Shown here piece after piece: positions 1 through 11,225 of a stretch of 64,000 nucleotides of DNA; within the stretch, counting starts at the first letter, position 1, and each line of letters begins with the position of its first letter. The DNA lies in NCBI RefSeq assembly GCF_008365315.1, contig NZ_CP043506.1, positions 496,001-560,000 of the forward strand. The letters run 5' to 3'. Under the pieces are notes generated by a model that did no database searches, was not told where the DNA came from, and saw only the letters and a program-made list of their open reading frames with translations. The DNA comes from Acetobacter vaccinii (GTDB lineage Bacteria > Pseudomonadota > Alphaproteobacteria > Acetobacterales > Acetobacteraceae). The translations under genes and the position numbers were made by a program.

Positions 1-1
1 G

Positions 2-67
2 CAGGCGGCCGAAATGGCTGCCATGCAGGCTCAGGCCGCCCAGCAGGCGGTGGCCTGCTCCGCCTGA
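2..67 (+). CDS. Possible 3' end of an upstream gene
   Basis: An open frame enters from the left edge and stops at TGA (65-67). The visible 21 residues are rich in Ala, Gln and Met (QAAEMAAMQAQAAQ), ending VACSA. It is too short to assign to a family. It lies on the same strand as gpsA, about 94 nt upstream of it, so it may be the last gene before gpsA in a co-directional run. An unused chance frame is equally possible. Confidence 0.3.
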   Translation, partial: QAAEMAAMQAQAAQQAVACSA

Positions 68-161
68 TCGTTCCATATCCAGCCCACTCTGCCCTTGGGT
101 CGCATAAACGCAGTGCTGCCCGGCCTTGCACAAACGCCATGCTTCTGGCACCGCTCTGTGC

Positions 162-1136
162 ATGAGCAACCAGATTCTCGTGCTGGGGGCAGGCGCCTGG
201 GGCACAGCGCTTGCATTGCACGCCGCCCGCACCGGGGGGGCTGTTCATGTATGGGCACGCCAGACCCGTCCCCTGCCATCAGGCGCAATGCCTCGTCTGC
301 CGGACTTTCCCCTGCCAGACACAATCCGTGTCTCGTCCGAGCTGCCCTCTGGCCCGCTCGCCTGTGTGCTTGTTGCCATTCCTACACAGGCGCTGGCCTC
401 GGTCATGCCGCTTTTGCCCAAAGGCGTGCCGGTTCTGCTGTGCTGCAAAGGGATCGAGCGCGGTACTCTGGCCTTCCCCCTCGACATTCTGGCCAGAGAA
501 CGGCCTGATATTGCCGGGGCCGTGCTGTCCGGCCCCAATTTTGCGCGGGAAATTGCCGCAGGGCTTCCAGCGGCTTCGGTCATCGCAGCGGCGGACATGG
601 CACATGCCCGCACGCTGGCCGACCTACTGGCCACCCCCCTGTTCCGCTTTTATGCCAGTTCGGACACAACCGGCGTGCAGCTCGGCGGGGCTGCCAAAAA
701 TGTCATCGCCCTTGCCGCAGGCATTACCATGGGCGCGGGGCTGGGTGAGAACGCCCGGGCCGCACTGATTACGCGCGGTCTGGCCGAAATTACCCGGCTG
801 GCTCTGGCCCTTGGCGGGCAGGCCGCAACGCTTGCTGGCCTTGCCGGGTTGGGCGACCTGCTGCTGACCTGCACCGGCCATGCCTCGCGCAATTACCAAA
901 TGGGGTTGGCGCTGGGCCAGGGTGCTGCCACGCGGGAGGCTCTGGCTGGCCTGCCCGGTGTGGCCGAAGGTGTAACCACTGCCGCAGCCCTGCTGGCCCT
1001 GGCCCGCAAGCACGAAGTAGATGCCCCCATTACAGAGTGCATTACCGCCTTTCTGGAAGGGCGACTGAGCCTGCCCCAAGCCCAGACCCAACTGCTGAGC
1101 CGCCCCCTGAAAGGGGAACTTGACACCGAGTCATAG
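162..1136 (+). CDS. gpsA: Glycerol-3-phosphate dehydrogenase [NAD(P)+]
   Basis: Cytoplasmic enzyme that reduces dihydroxyacetone phosphate to sn-glycerol 3-phosphate, the backbone for phospholipid synthesis. The 324-residue product has the N-terminal Rossmann motif GAGAWGTA (residues 9-16), the central SGPNFAREIA block, the GGAAKNVIALAAG block with the conserved Lys near residue 180, and GLAGLGDLLLTCTG in the C-terminal domain. All are hallmarks of GpsA, and the length is typical. I chose ATG 162 because the family starts a few residues before the glycine motif; a TTG at 126 in the same frame would add 12 unconserved residues. No strong ribosome site is visible. Confidence 0.95.
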   Translation: MSNQILVLGAGAWGTALALHAARTGGAVHVWARQTRPLPSGAMPRLPDFPLPDTIRVSSELPSGPLACVLVAIPTQALASVMPLLPKGVPVLLCCKGIERGTLAFPLDILARERPDIAGAVLSGPNFAREIAAGLPAASVIAAADMAHARTLADLLATPLFRFYASSDTTGVQLGGAAKNVIALAAGITMGAGLGENARAALITRGLAEITRLALALGGQAATLAGLAGLGDLLLTCTGHASRNYQMGLALGQGAATREALAGLPGVAEGVTTAAALLALARKHEVDAPITECITAFLEGRLSLPQAQTQLLSRPLKGELDTES

Positions 1137-1300
1137 CCCGCAAAAGGCAGGTCAGCCCCATTCACATAAGCGTGAGCGTGAAAGACCTGCCAGTTCCCCC
1201 CTTGTGCTTTGCCCCACAGCCGCCACCTTAGAGCGTGCAAGGCAGCAAAGGCGCTCCATGCCGTTGCTGTCCGAAAGCAGAGTGAAAAGGCTTGCTGACA

Positions 1301-1834
1301 ATGACAAAGGCAACACCCGAACAAACTCACGTCAGGGAATACCTGGGCACACCGACAGACCTGAAAGCCGACAAGGTCAAGGCGGTTGCCTCCGGCCTCG
1401 CCACGGTTCTGGCCGATGTGTTTGCCCTTTACATCAAGACCAAGAATTTCCACTGGCACATGAGCGGCCGCCACTTCCGCGATTACCACCTGCTGCTGGA
1501 TGAGCAGAGCCAGGAAATTTTTGCCATGACAGACCCCATGGCCGAGCGGGCGCGCAAAATCGGCGGCCCGACCCTACATTCGGTGGGGGAAATTGCCCGC
1601 CTGACCAAAATTGCCGACAACGACGCCCTGTATGTCACGCCTGAAGACATGCTGGCCGAACTGCGCGAGGACAACCTGACACTCGTCAGCCGCCTGCGCG
1701 CGGTGCATGAACTGTGTGATGACGCCAATGACGTTGCTACCGCCAGCCTGATTGAAAACTGGATTGACGAGAGCGAACGCCGCGTGTGGTTCCTGTTTGA
1801 AAGCACACGCCCGGTCTTTGGTCATAACGACTGA
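1301..1834 (+). CDS. dps: Dps/ferritin-like DNA-protection protein
   Basis: The 177-residue product belongs to the Dps family: dodecameric mini-ferritins that oxidise and store iron and protect DNA in starved or oxidatively stressed cells. The ferroxidase signature KNFHWHMSG, followed by the helix HLLLDEQSQEIF with conserved Asp/Glu, is clear (about residues 45-75). A purine-rich AAAAGG ends 10 nt before ATG 1301, which decides this start over an in-frame TTG at 1292. It is a single-gene unit ended by two strong hairpins and converges on asdA. Confidence 0.93.
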   Translation: MTKATPEQTHVREYLGTPTDLKADKVKAVASGLATVLADVFALYIKTKNFHWHMSGRHFRDYHLLLDEQSQEIFAMTDPMAERARKIGGPTLHSVGEIARLTKIADNDALYVTPEDMLAELREDNLTLVSRLRAVHELCDDANDVATASLIENWIDESERRVWFLFESTRPVFGHND

Positions 1835-1852
1835 GCAGCCGTAAACACAAAA

Positions 1853-1920
1853 CAGGCCCGCCGGAACTCCGGCGGGCCTGCTCGTGCAAAAGGCCCCTCT
1901 ACAAAACGGAGGGGCCTTTT
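1853..1920. terminator. Double bidirectional terminator between dps and asdA
   Basis: Two perfect 12-bp inverted repeats lie back to back: CAGGCCCGCCGG/CCGGCGGGCCTG (1853-1880, 4-nt loop) and AAAAGGCCCCTC/GAGGGGCCTTTT (1888-1920, 9-nt loop). The second has T and A runs on both sides and can stop transcription from dps (+) and from asdA (-). Confidence 0.9.
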
Positions 1921-1938
1921 TGTATCAGAGCTGATACA
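1921..1938. repeat. 18-nt palindrome before the asdA stop
   Basis: TGTATCAG-AG-CTGATACA is a perfect inverted repeat with 8-nt arms, directly after the double terminator and 2 nt from the asdA stop codon. It may add to the terminator on the minus strand or be a protein site. No known operator was recognised. Confidence 0.5.
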
Positions 1939-1940
1939 GC

Positions 1941-3873
<1,933 letters not shown>

Positions 3874-4569
3874 ATGCCCCGTACGACCCAGACACTGGAC
3901 ATGACCAACCCATGCCTGGATGGACGCAAGCGGCGCTGTGGCAGGCCCAGCACACATGATACGGAGGAACTGGACCAGTATCTGCTGGAAATCGCGGCTG
4001 GGCTGTTTTCACAACATGGGTATGCAGGCACCTCGATCGACCAGATCGCGCGCAAGGCCTCGGCCAGCAAGCAGACACTCTACCGGCGCTATCCCTCCAA
4101 GGAGGCGCTGTTTATTGCCGTGATCATGAACCTGACACGCTGCCTGCGGCAGGCCATGGAAGAAACCACCCTGCACGACCCGCTGGAGGAACTGCGCTAT
4201 ATCAGCCGCCTGCTGCTGGAGCTGACATTAAGCCCGCAGTCCCTTGGCACCTATCGTATTCTGATCGCAGACGGGCACCGCCACCCGTCCCTGCTGCGGC
4301 AGGCCATTACATCCATTGGGGAGCCCTTTCACCGGGCGTTCCTCAAACTGCTGACGGCGGCCGAGGCACGCGGCCAGATTGCCCCCGGCAATGCAGATGA
4401 CACCACCGCCCACCTGCTGACAGGCATGATTACAGGCTGGCCGCTGGAAGACAGCCTGTTTGGTCTCTCCCCCCTCAAGACCAAGCAGGAGCAGGACGAT
4501 TTTTTTGACCGGGCCTGGAGCTTTTTTCTCCGCGCCGTGGGCGGCAGCCCGCACCAGCCTGCAAGCTGA
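3874..4569 (+). CDS. TetR/AcrR-family transcriptional regulator
   Basis: The 231-residue product has a classical N-terminal TetR helix-turn-helix (about residues 32-80, including AAGLFSQHGYAGTSIDQIARKASASKQ and the TLYRRYPSKEAL recognition end). A helical ligand-binding C-terminal domain follows. It is probably a repressor whose ligand is unknown. It diverges from asdA and may act on the shared intergenic region. Starts at ATG 3874 and ATG 3901 are both possible, neither with a strong ribosome site; the DNA-binding domain is complete in either case. It converges on msrB with only 18 nt between stops. Confidence 0.88.
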   Translation: MPRTTQTLDMTNPCLDGRKRRCGRPSTHDTEELDQYLLEIAAGLFSQHGYAGTSIDQIARKASASKQTLYRRYPSKEALFIAVIMNLTRCLRQAMEETTLHDPLEELRYISRLLLELTLSPQSLGTYRILIADGHRHPSLLRQAITSIGEPFHRAFLKLLTAAEARGQIAPGNADDTTAHLLTGMITGWPLEDSLFGLSPLKTKQEQDDFFDRAWSFFLRAVGGSPHQPAS

Positions 4570-4587
4570 AAGCCCACCTGCCCGGCG

Positions 4588-4977
4588 TTACGCGTCCGGC
4601 CGGAAGTCCAGCACAAGGCCGTTCACGCAGTAACGCTGCCCGGTCGGGGGCGGACCATCGGGGAACACATGGCCAAGGTGCCCACCACAGTGGGCGCAAT
4701 GCACCTCATCACGCACCATGCCGTGGGATGTGTCGCGCTGCGTGGCAACACCCCCTGCCTCCGCCGCCCAGAAGGAAGGCCAGCCGCTGCCACTCTCATA
4801 TTTGGTGGTCGAGCGAAACAGCAGCGCCCCACAGCCCACGCAGTGATAGGACCCGGCCCGCTTTTCGTGGTTGAGGGGGCTGGAACCGGGATATTCCGTT
4901 CCGCGTTCGCGCAGTATCCGTTCCTGATCGGGGGTCAGCGGCGTGCCACAGCCAGTCTGGCAGGGTTGTGTCGTCAT
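4588..4977 (-). CDS. msrB: Peptide-methionine (R)-S-oxide reductase
   Basis: Repairs oxidised methionine (the R epimer of methionine sulfoxide) in proteins. The 129-residue product carries two zinc CxxC pairs (CVGC and CAHC), the SGSGWPSFW block, [12 protein letters not shown] and the catalytic Cys in GQRYCVNG, so all key residues are present. The length is normal for a stand-alone cytoplasmic MsrB, and no signal peptide is seen. ATG 4977 is preceded by AAGGAG (4986-4991 on the complement, 8-nt spacing), which decides this start over longer in-frame options. Confidence 0.95.
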   Translation of the reverse strand: MTTQPCQTGCGTPLTPDQERILRERGTEYPGSSPLNHEKRAGSYHCVGCGALLFRSTTKYESGSGWPSFWAAEAGGVATQRDTSHGMVRDEVHCAHCGGHLGHVFPDGPPPTGQRYCVNGLVLDFRPDA

Positions 4978-5254
4978 CTCTGTCACTCCTTGTTGCCCGG
5001 TCTGGCGGGGTCTGGCCTTCAAGAGCGGGTGCTGGTTCATGTGGTACTGCCACACCCGCACCATGGTCGCGTTGCGACGTTACCTGGCCGGGGGAGGCAT
5101 TATCCCTCCGCTCCATGCAACCCAAACTACCATGCAGCCTGCCCGCCAGCCAGATTTTCCAGCCCAAACGCCCAAAGCTGTCTGAAACACGCCCAACAAG
5201 CTATGCTGGAACAGCCCCGTCCCATTCCAAGCAACAAGGCAAGACAGCCCAAAC

Positions 5255-6268
5255 ATGACCAAGCCAGCCAGCACGCCACTCTCCCACCTCCATGACGAGA
5301 CCATTCTTGCCCTTGACGGAGGAGGCACCAATACGCGCGCCGTGCTGGTCACCCGTCAGGGCCATCTTGCTGGCAGTGCCAGTGGCCCCGGCTGCAACGC
5401 CTTTGACCGGCCCGAGTGGGCGCACAACCTGCGCACCCTGCTGACCAGCCTGCCCCACCCCCGCCTGCAAGCCGCCACACTGGGGATTGCTGGCTATGAT
5501 GTGGAATGTGCCTCCGCCACGGCTCAGGACGATGTTGCCAGGGCAGCCCTTGGCCCCTCGGTGGCCCTTTGTCTGGAAAATGATGTGCAATCCGCACATC
5601 GTGGCGCTTTTGCTGGGGAGGCTGGCCTGTTTGTGCTGGCCGGGACAGGCTCTGTTGCCATGGCGCGGAACAGCCATGGCCAACAGGCACGGGTCGGCGG
5701 CTGGGGCTGGCTATTGGGAGATGAAGGCAGCGGCTATTGGATCGGGCGGGAGGCTCTGGCCCAGGCCGCCCGCTTTCTGGACAACCCGGCTGTTGCCCAT
5801 GCGGCTTTTTACGCCGCCCTGCTTACGCGGCTGGGCCTGCCTGTTACGGGGCCGCAGGCTCCCTTCGCTTTGCATGAATGGCTCCGCACGCGGCCGCACC
5901 CCCGCTCGGCCATCGGCAACCTCGCCCCCCTGATCCACACCATGGCGGAGGAAGGCCAGCCACAGGCCATGGCTCTGCTTCAGGCTGCGGGGCAGGAACT
6001 GGCGCAACTGGCCCGCACCGCGGCTCATCGTTGCACCCTGCCCTGCGGGCCGGACCTGATATGGAGCCACGGCGGAAGTGTCATGCACAGCCATTTTGTG
6101 CGTAACACACTGGCCAATGCTCTGGGGGCACAGCCTCGCCCGCCCGTACTACCCCCTTTGGGTGGGGCCGCCCTTCTGGCCGCAACGCTGGCTGGCTGGC
6201 ATGTGGATGCCCCATGGATTGCCACACTGGCCAACGCCCTTCACCACGAAAAAGGCGATACCCCATGA
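5255..6268 (+). CDS. N-acetylglucosamine kinase-like protein (BadF/BadG/BcrA/BcrD ATPase family)
   Basis: The 337-residue product has the ASKHA-fold phosphate-1 motif LALDGGGTNTRAVLV (residues about 18-32), LENDVQSAHRGAF, the adenosine/phosphate-2 motif VLAGTGSVAMA and the GGWGWLLGDEGSGYWIG block typical of bacterial GlcNAc kinases. It probably phosphorylates N-acetylglucosamine or a related amino sugar in the cytoplasm. Its stop overlaps the start of the next gene (ATGA), a secreted beta-N-acetylhexosaminidase, which supports an amino-sugar role. Substrate specificity is inferred from family and context only. Confidence 0.85.
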   Translation: MTKPASTPLSHLHDETILALDGGGTNTRAVLVTRQGHLAGSASGPGCNAFDRPEWAHNLRTLLTSLPHPRLQAATLGIAGYDVECASATAQDDVARAALGPSVALCLENDVQSAHRGAFAGEAGLFVLAGTGSVAMARNSHGQQARVGGWGWLLGDEGSGYWIGREALAQAARFLDNPAVAHAAFYAALLTRLGLPVTGPQAPFALHEWLRTRPHPRSAIGNLAPLIHTMAEEGQPQAMALLQAAGQELAQLARTAAHRCTLPCGPDLIWSHGGSVMHSHFVRNTLANALGAQPRPPVLPPLGGAALLAATLAGWHVDAPWIATLANALHHEKGDTP

Positions 6269-8502
6269 CAGCCCCCACCCACCGGCACACACAGGCGGCA
6301 CCAAAAGCCCCACGCAGGTGGGTTCGGAAAAGCCTTTTTATTCTTGCAGGGTTTACAGCACTCACCACCACAGTTCCCTGCCGGGCAGACGCCCCTCTGC
6401 CAGTTGTGCTGCCAGCCCCAGCCCATATGCAGGCCACTGGCACATCCATCCCGCTACCCACCCACATCAGCCTGCAATGGTCCACCCCACCCACCGCTCT
6501 GCTGCACACCGCAGTGCAACGGTTTGGGCACAGGCTGACACTTCTGGCAGGCACACCCGTGCAGTTGGACAACACGACCGCTGGGGGCAAGCCCTTTCCA
6601 TTATCGATTTCCTACACGCCTGAAACGCCTTTTCCCTCCCCCACCATGGCAGAGGGATATAGGCTGAATGTCAGCCCGTCTGGGATCACGCTTCGGGCAC
6701 AGGGGCCAGCCGGTGTGCTGCATGGGCTGGCAACGCTGCTCCAGCTTGTCGGACATGACGGGGGAAAGCCCTATCTGCATCCTGCCCATATTGAGGATAC
6801 CCCGCGTTTTGCATGGCGTGGCCTGTTGATAGACACCAGCAGGCACTTCATGCCCCTGCCTCTGCTGCTGCGTCAGCTTGATGCCATGGAGATGGTGAAA
6901 CTTAACGTCCTGCACCTTCACCTTTCCGATGGCAGCGCATTCCGTGTGGAAAGCCTTCGCTTCCCCCGCCTGCAACAGGTTGGCAGCCACGGGCAGTATT
7001 ACACGCAAGACCAGATACATCAGCTTGTACAGGCTGCGACCGAGCGGGGCATACGCCTTGTGCCGGAATTTGATACACCGGGGCATACGCTGGCTATACA
7101 GGAAGCCTATCCCTCTCTGGCCCCTGCCCTGCCATTGAACACCACCGATCGGGCTGAAACAAACCGGGCAGCACTCGACCCCACAAAGCCTGCCACCATA
7201 ACATTCGTCAACCAGCTTTACGCTGAAATGATGGCTCTTTTCCCCGACCCGGTCTTTCATATCGGCGGGGACGAGGTTGTGGCCCGCACATGGCTGAGTG
7301 TCCCGCATATCCAGAGCTACATGCATGCCCACCACATGGCCACGGCGGCGGAGCTTCAGTCCGCGTTTACCCGCCAGATCATCCCGCCGCTCACAGCATC
7401 GGGAAAAACCGTTATGGCGTGGGATGAGGTGCTGAGTGGGCAGACACCCCCGCAAACCATTATCGAAAGCTGGCGCGGCCCCGCAAACACCATCAAAGCT
7501 ACCGATCAGGGGCACCCGACTGTTATTGCCGGGCCTTACTATCTGGATATCCTGTTACCCACACGCGCTTATTATGAAACTGATCTTTTTGCCCCGCGCA
7601 AAAACGCTGTGCAGCAACAAGCCGCGGCTCTCGACTTGGGTAGCGCCGCCCCCCCACAGCCCGACAGCCCGCAGGACGCCCCTACCCCGGACCTGACCGA
7701 GGTCGAAAAAAGCCACATCCTTGGTGCCGAAGCCGCATTGTGGAGTGAGATTGTCTTACCCGACATGCTCACCCCCCGCCTGTGGCCCCGCATGGCCGCC
7801 CTTGCCGAACAGTTTTGGTCAACCCCCGCGCATTGCCAGCCCGCAACCCTTGCCGACCGTCTGGCGATCACGCAAGCAAGGCTCGACACCCTGGGTCTGG
7901 GCAGAGCCAACGATCAGGAACATCTGCTGGAACAACTGGCCCCCGGACAAGCCAGCACCATCCGCACCCTGCTTGATGCTCTCGCCCCCGTGCGGAATTA
8001 TGCCCATAACCATGAATTTTTGGCCATCCGCCACAAACAGCCCGTCATGGAACAGACATTTGGCACACTGGCCGATGCCACAGACCCCGACAGCCCCAGT
8101 GCCAGCACGTTCAATACTGCCGCACGGGCCTACGCGGCAGGCAATACCACCTTGCGACCAGACCTGTTACGCATGCTGCACCAATGGGCCGATAACGACA
8201 AAGCCATACAGAGCATAGCAGCCCACAACCCCGCCCTTGTCCCAGCCCTGCCTGCCTCTGCCCTGCTGGCGCAGTTGGCACGCGGGGGGCTGGCCGCCCT
8301 TGGTGTGCAGGCTCAGCCGGGCTGGCAGCAGGCAGCCCACGCTGCGCTGGAACAGGCCCGCACCCAGATTGCGGCCTCCGCCACCATCCATGGCGTAACG
8401 GATACGCCCCAGCCCCCGGCAGACCTTATCCAGCGTATTGTCCCCGGCATAACCGCACTGGTCAGCCTGGCCGAGACACACAGCAATCACCCTGCCCCAT
8501 GA
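6265..8502 (+). CDS. Secreted beta-N-acetylhexosaminidase, glycoside hydrolase family 20
   Basis: The 745-residue exo-enzyme releases terminal GlcNAc/GalNAc from chito-oligosaccharides or glycans. A basic N-terminus (RRWVRKSLF) and a hydrophobic stretch ending TVPCRADA form a signal peptide, cut near residue 42. A GH20b-like domain follows, then the TIM barrel starting FAWRGLLIDTSRHFMP. The catalytic Asp-Glu pair lies in FHIGGDEV, and GIRLVPEFDTPGHT and LNVLHLHLSD are also family blocks. It starts inside the stop codon of the kinase gene (ATGA at 6265-6268), so the two are translationally coupled: sugar release outside, phosphorylation inside. The C-terminal 200 residues are less conserved. 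Confidence 0.93.
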   Translation: MTAPTHRHTQAAPKAPRRWVRKSLFILAGFTALTTTVPCRADAPLPVVLPAPAHMQATGTSIPLPTHISLQWSTPPTALLHTAVQRFGHRLTLLAGTPVQLDNTTAGGKPFPLSISYTPETPFPSPTMAEGYRLNVSPSGITLRAQGPAGVLHGLATLLQLVGHDGGKPYLHPAHIEDTPRFAWRGLLIDTSRHFMPLPLLLRQLDAMEMVKLNVLHLHLSDGSAFRVESLRFPRLQQVGSHGQYYTQDQIHQLVQAATERGIRLVPEFDTPGHTLAIQEAYPSLAPALPLNTTDRAETNRAALDPTKPATITFVNQLYAEMMALFPDPVFHIGGDEVVARTWLSVPHIQSYMHAHHMATAAELQSAFTRQIIPPLTASGKTVMAWDEVLSGQTPPQTIIESWRGPANTIKATDQGHPTVIAGPYYLDILLPTRAYYETDLFAPRKNAVQQQAAALDLGSAAPPQPDSPQDAPTPDLTEVEKSHILGAEAALWSEIVLPDMLTPRLWPRMAALAEQFWSTPAHCQPATLADRLAITQARLDTLGLGRANDQEHLLEQLAPGQASTIRTLLDALAPVRNYAHNHEFLAIRHKQPVMEQTFGTLADATDPDSPSASTFNTAARAYAAGNTTLRPDLLRMLHQWADNDKAIQSIAAHNPALVPALPASALLAQLARGGLAALGVQAQPGWQQAAHAALEQARTQIAASATIHGVTDTPQPPADLIQRIVPGITALVSLAETHSNHPAP

Positions 8503-8536
8503 CAGGGGCAGCCAACACACGCCGATAATGCCCTTA

Positions 8537-9298
8537 TCAGGTGGGGCGGGAGACCAGATCCCACGGTAACACCGCCCCTTCCAGCCGACGGGTCGTGACA
8601 CCGTAGGTTTCCGCCACCAGAGCATCACTCAACTGCTCGGGTGGCAGGGCGTGCAGCAATGCTCCATCGCGCAGGAGCACCAGCCTGTCGCAAAAACGGG
8701 TGGCCAGCATCAGGTCGTGAATAACCACCACCACGCACCGCCCCTGGGCTGCCAGAGCACGAAACATCTGCATGACTGCCAGCGCATGGGCCGGGTCCAG
8801 TGCTGCCACGGGCTCATCCGCCAGCAGGACAGGGGCTTCCACCGACAGGGCACGCGCAAGCATCAGCCGTGCGCGCTCCCCGCCAGACAGGCGACTTGCA
8901 TCGCGCGGAGCAAGCGCCGACAGGCCTGTCAGGTGCAACGCATGGTCCACCGCAGGGTGCGCCAGCGCCCGGCTCGGGGTTTCCCCACACGGTAGCCGCC
9001 CGAGCGAGGCCACCTCACGCACAGGCATGGCCGGAAAAACCGGCACATCCTGCGGCATATAGGCAATCTGCAACGCCCTGTGCGCCAGGGCCATGCCAGC
9101 CAGCGGGGCACCCTGCACATGCACACTGCCCGATGTCGGGGCCAGCAAACCCGCCAGCACACGCAGCAATGTGCTCTTGCCTGCCCCATTAGGGCCGATC
9201 AGCGCCGTCACCTGCCCGGCCCTGAACACTGCCGAGACATGCCTCAACAGGTCAGCCCCGCTGCTCCCACGCACACAAATGGCTTCAGCAGCAAGCAT
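8537..9298 (-). CDS. btuD: Vitamin B12 ABC transporter, ATP-binding subunit BtuD
   Basis: The 253-residue ABC ATPase has Walker A GPNGAGKST (residues 35-43), the signature LSGGERARLMLARAL, Walker B APVLLADEPVAALDP and a switch His in VVVIHDL. By itself it could serve heme or siderophore import. The riboswitch at the head of the operon makes cobalamin the likely substrate. It is the last gene of btuB-btuF-btuC-btuD; its ATG shares one base with the btuC stop (TGATG at 9296-9300), giving translational coupling. Confidence 0.9.
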   Translation of the reverse strand: MLAAEAICVRGSSGADLLRHVSAVFRAGQVTALIGPNGAGKSTLLRVLAGLLAPTSGSVHVQGAPLAGMALAHRALQIAYMPQDVPVFPAMPVREVASLGRLPCGETPSRALAHPAVDHALHLTGLSALAPRDASRLSGGERARLMLARALSVEAPVLLADEPVAALDPAHALAVMQMFRALAAQGRCVVVVIHDLMLATRFCDRLVLLRDGALLHALPPEQLSDALVAETYGVTTRRLEGAVLPWDLVSRPT

Positions 9299-10305
9299 CA
9301 GACCATATTCCGTTTTCTGAACAGGATAATCCTGTGGAAGAAGACCGGCGCACCCAGCAACGCTGTCACCACACCCAGTTGCAACTCTGTCCGGCCTGCC
9401 ATCATACGCACGCCCAGATCCGCTGCCAGCAACAGGGCAGCCCCACCCAGAAAGGAGGGGAACAGCAGGCGCGATGGTCTGTAGCCTGCCAGTGGCCGTA
9501 GCAGATGGGGCACCACCAGCCCGACAAAGCCGATTGCCCCCGACACCGCCACGCATGATCCCACGGCCAATGCCGTGCCCAGCACAACCCGCATCTGCAC
9601 CCCTGCCACACCCCCCAGCCGAAAACCAAGAGTAGTTGCCACGTCCTCCCCCATGGTCAGCGCGTCCAGCGCACGCCCACAGAGCGCCATAAGCCCACAG
9701 CCCACCAGCACACCCGGCAAGGCCAGCAGGACATCGGTCATGGTATGGTCGGTCAATGACCCCATGAGCCAGTGCATGATTTCAAAAATGGCATAGGGGC
9801 TAGGTACGAGGTTAAGCACCAGCGCTGTCAGTGCGGCTGTAAACCCGTTAAGCGCCGTACCAGCCAGCAGCAGCACCAGTGGCCCGCCACGGCCCACCAG
9901 CAGGACCAGCAGCAGCACACTCAGCCCGGCCCCTGCAAGCCCGCCCAAAGGCAGCAGCAAGGCCGACATCTGAAACAGCCCGGTATAAAATACACAGACC
10001 GCCCCCAGCGCCGCGCCGCCTGAAACCCCCAAAAGCCCAGGATCTGCCAACGGGTTTCGTAAATAACCCTGCAACACCGCCCCGGACAGCCCCAGCGTGC
10101 CCCCGACCATAATGGCCAGCAGCGTACGCGGCAGGCGCAACTGGCCCAGAATAACCGCCCCCACGGTGGGCCGCCCGGCAAACCAGTCGGCCATGGCAGC
10201 AGGGACAGCAATGCTGCTTTCCCCCCACAGCAGGGAGGCAACAGCCAGCAGCACGACAGCTCCGCACAGAACACCATTAAGCACTGGGGGAGAGAGATGT
10301 TTCAT
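9298..10305 (-). CDS. btuC: Vitamin B12 ABC transporter, permease BtuC (FecCD family)
   Basis: Inner-membrane permease of 335 residues with about ten hydrophobic segments. Family blocks include LGQLRLPRTLLAIMVGG, LGLSGAVLQGYLRNPLADPGLLG (FecCD signature) and GAIGFVGLVVPHLLRPL near the C-terminus, which contacts the ATPase. It forms the channel through which BtuF delivers its ligand. Its start overlaps the btuF stop (ATGA, 10302-10305) and its stop overlaps the btuD start. Specificity for cobalamin is inferred from the riboswitch-led operon. Confidence 0.92.
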   Translation of the reverse strand: MKHLSPPVLNGVLCGAVVLLAVASLLWGESSIAVPAAMADWFAGRPTVGAVILGQLRLPRTLLAIMVGGTLGLSGAVLQGYLRNPLADPGLLGVSGGAALGAVCVFYTGLFQMSALLLPLGGLAGAGLSVLLLVLLVGRGGPLVLLLAGTALNGFTAALTALVLNLVPSPYAIFEIMHWLMGSLTDHTMTDVLLALPGVLVGCGLMALCGRALDALTMGEDVATTLGFRLGGVAGVQMRVVLGTALAVGSCVAVSGAIGFVGLVVPHLLRPLAGYRPSRLLFPSFLGGAALLLAADLGVRMMAGRTELQLGVVTALLGAPVFFHRIILFRKRNMV

Positions 10306-11225
10306 GGCTGTTCCTTCGGGGCCACGAGCCTGTCACGCGCAGCCCGCAGCAACGCCAGGGCATCCAGCGTCTGGGGCAGGCCACACAGCCATAATCTGGC
10401 GGGAACATCGGCTACATGGGGAGGTGGAAATGCTGCCAGCAGCACCGGATTATCCAGCATGGCCTGCGCGACCGACTGGCCCGGCCCGCTTTTGTCGCGC
10501 ACCAGCAGGTCAGGCCTGCGCACCAGCAGAACTTCCAACGGCACCCGTCCCCCCGCCTGCCCCATGCCTGTGACAGTTGCAAAATTACGTAGGCCCGCGT
10601 GGGTCAGAATATCATTGGGCAAGCTGCCCGCATGCACGACAAGCCCATTGGCCTCATACACCGCAGCAACAGGGGCTGTGGGAGAGAGAGGAATACTCAA
10701 CGCCGCCAGCCGGGCCTCAAACGCCGCCACAAGCTGGTGGCCCCGTTCAACCTGCCCCACAGCCTGCGCCACACGCATGATCTGCACAGGCACATCCGAC
10801 AGAGAGGACGCCGGGGGCAGCATGACCACCTTGGCCCCTGCCTCCCGCGCAGCCCGCACGGCCAGACGGGCGCTATAAGGGCTGGCCAGCAGCACCGATG
10901 GATGGGCCGCCAGCACGGTTTCCGCCTTGGCAGGCAAAACCGGCACCTGCTTTGCCTGATCGCACAGAACGGATTCCGTGCAATCCCGCGCAAGGGGGGT
11001 CAGGCCGATAATATCGGCCCTGTCCGCCAGTTGCAGGACGAGCTGGTCGGCACACAGGTTAAGCGATGCCACGCGCCCCGCCGCCCATGCGCCAGCCGAC
11101 AGCCCCCAGCACCACGCGGCAAGCATCAGTGCTCCACAACCAACCCGCACAGCCGCCTGCCCACAACGGGTCACAGGCCACCTGCCCCGACGACGCAGCC
11201 CCTGAAAAAGCAGGGCGCAGGCCAT
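10302..11225 (-). CDS. btuF: Vitamin B12 ABC transporter, periplasmic binding protein BtuF
   Basis: Class III periplasmic binding protein of 307 residues. A basic region and hydrophobic stretch (about residues 15-49, ending SAGAWAAG) form a long signal peptide. The mature part begins RVASLNLCADQLVLQL, the usual start of BtuF/FhuD-type proteins, and LKPDLLV-like blocks (LVRRPDLLVRDK) follow. Captures cobalamin in the periplasm and hands it to BtuCD. Its ATG shares one base with the TAA of btuB (TAATG at 11223-11227), consistent with coupled expression. An internal ATG would shorten the pre-sequence. Confidence 0.88.
   Translation of the reverse strand: MACALLFQGLRRRGRWPVTRCGQAAVRVGCGALMLAAWCWGLSAGAWAAGRVASLNLCADQLVLQLADRADIIGLTPLARDCTESVLCDQAKQVPVLPAKAETVLAAHPSVLLASPYSARLAVRAAREAGAKVVMLPPASSLSDVPVQIMRVAQAVGQVERGHQLVAAFEARLAALSIPLSPTAPVAAVYEANGLVVHAGSLPNDILTHAGLRNFATVTGMGQAGGRVPLEVLLVRRPDLLVRDKSGPGQSVAQAMLDNPVLLAAFPPPHVADVPARLWLCGLPQTLDALALLRAARDRLVAPKEQP

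Noticed and set aside
8503..8536. Terminator between the hexosaminidase and btuD
   Set aside because: Only a 5-bp repeat GATAA/TTATC is seen; too weak to call.
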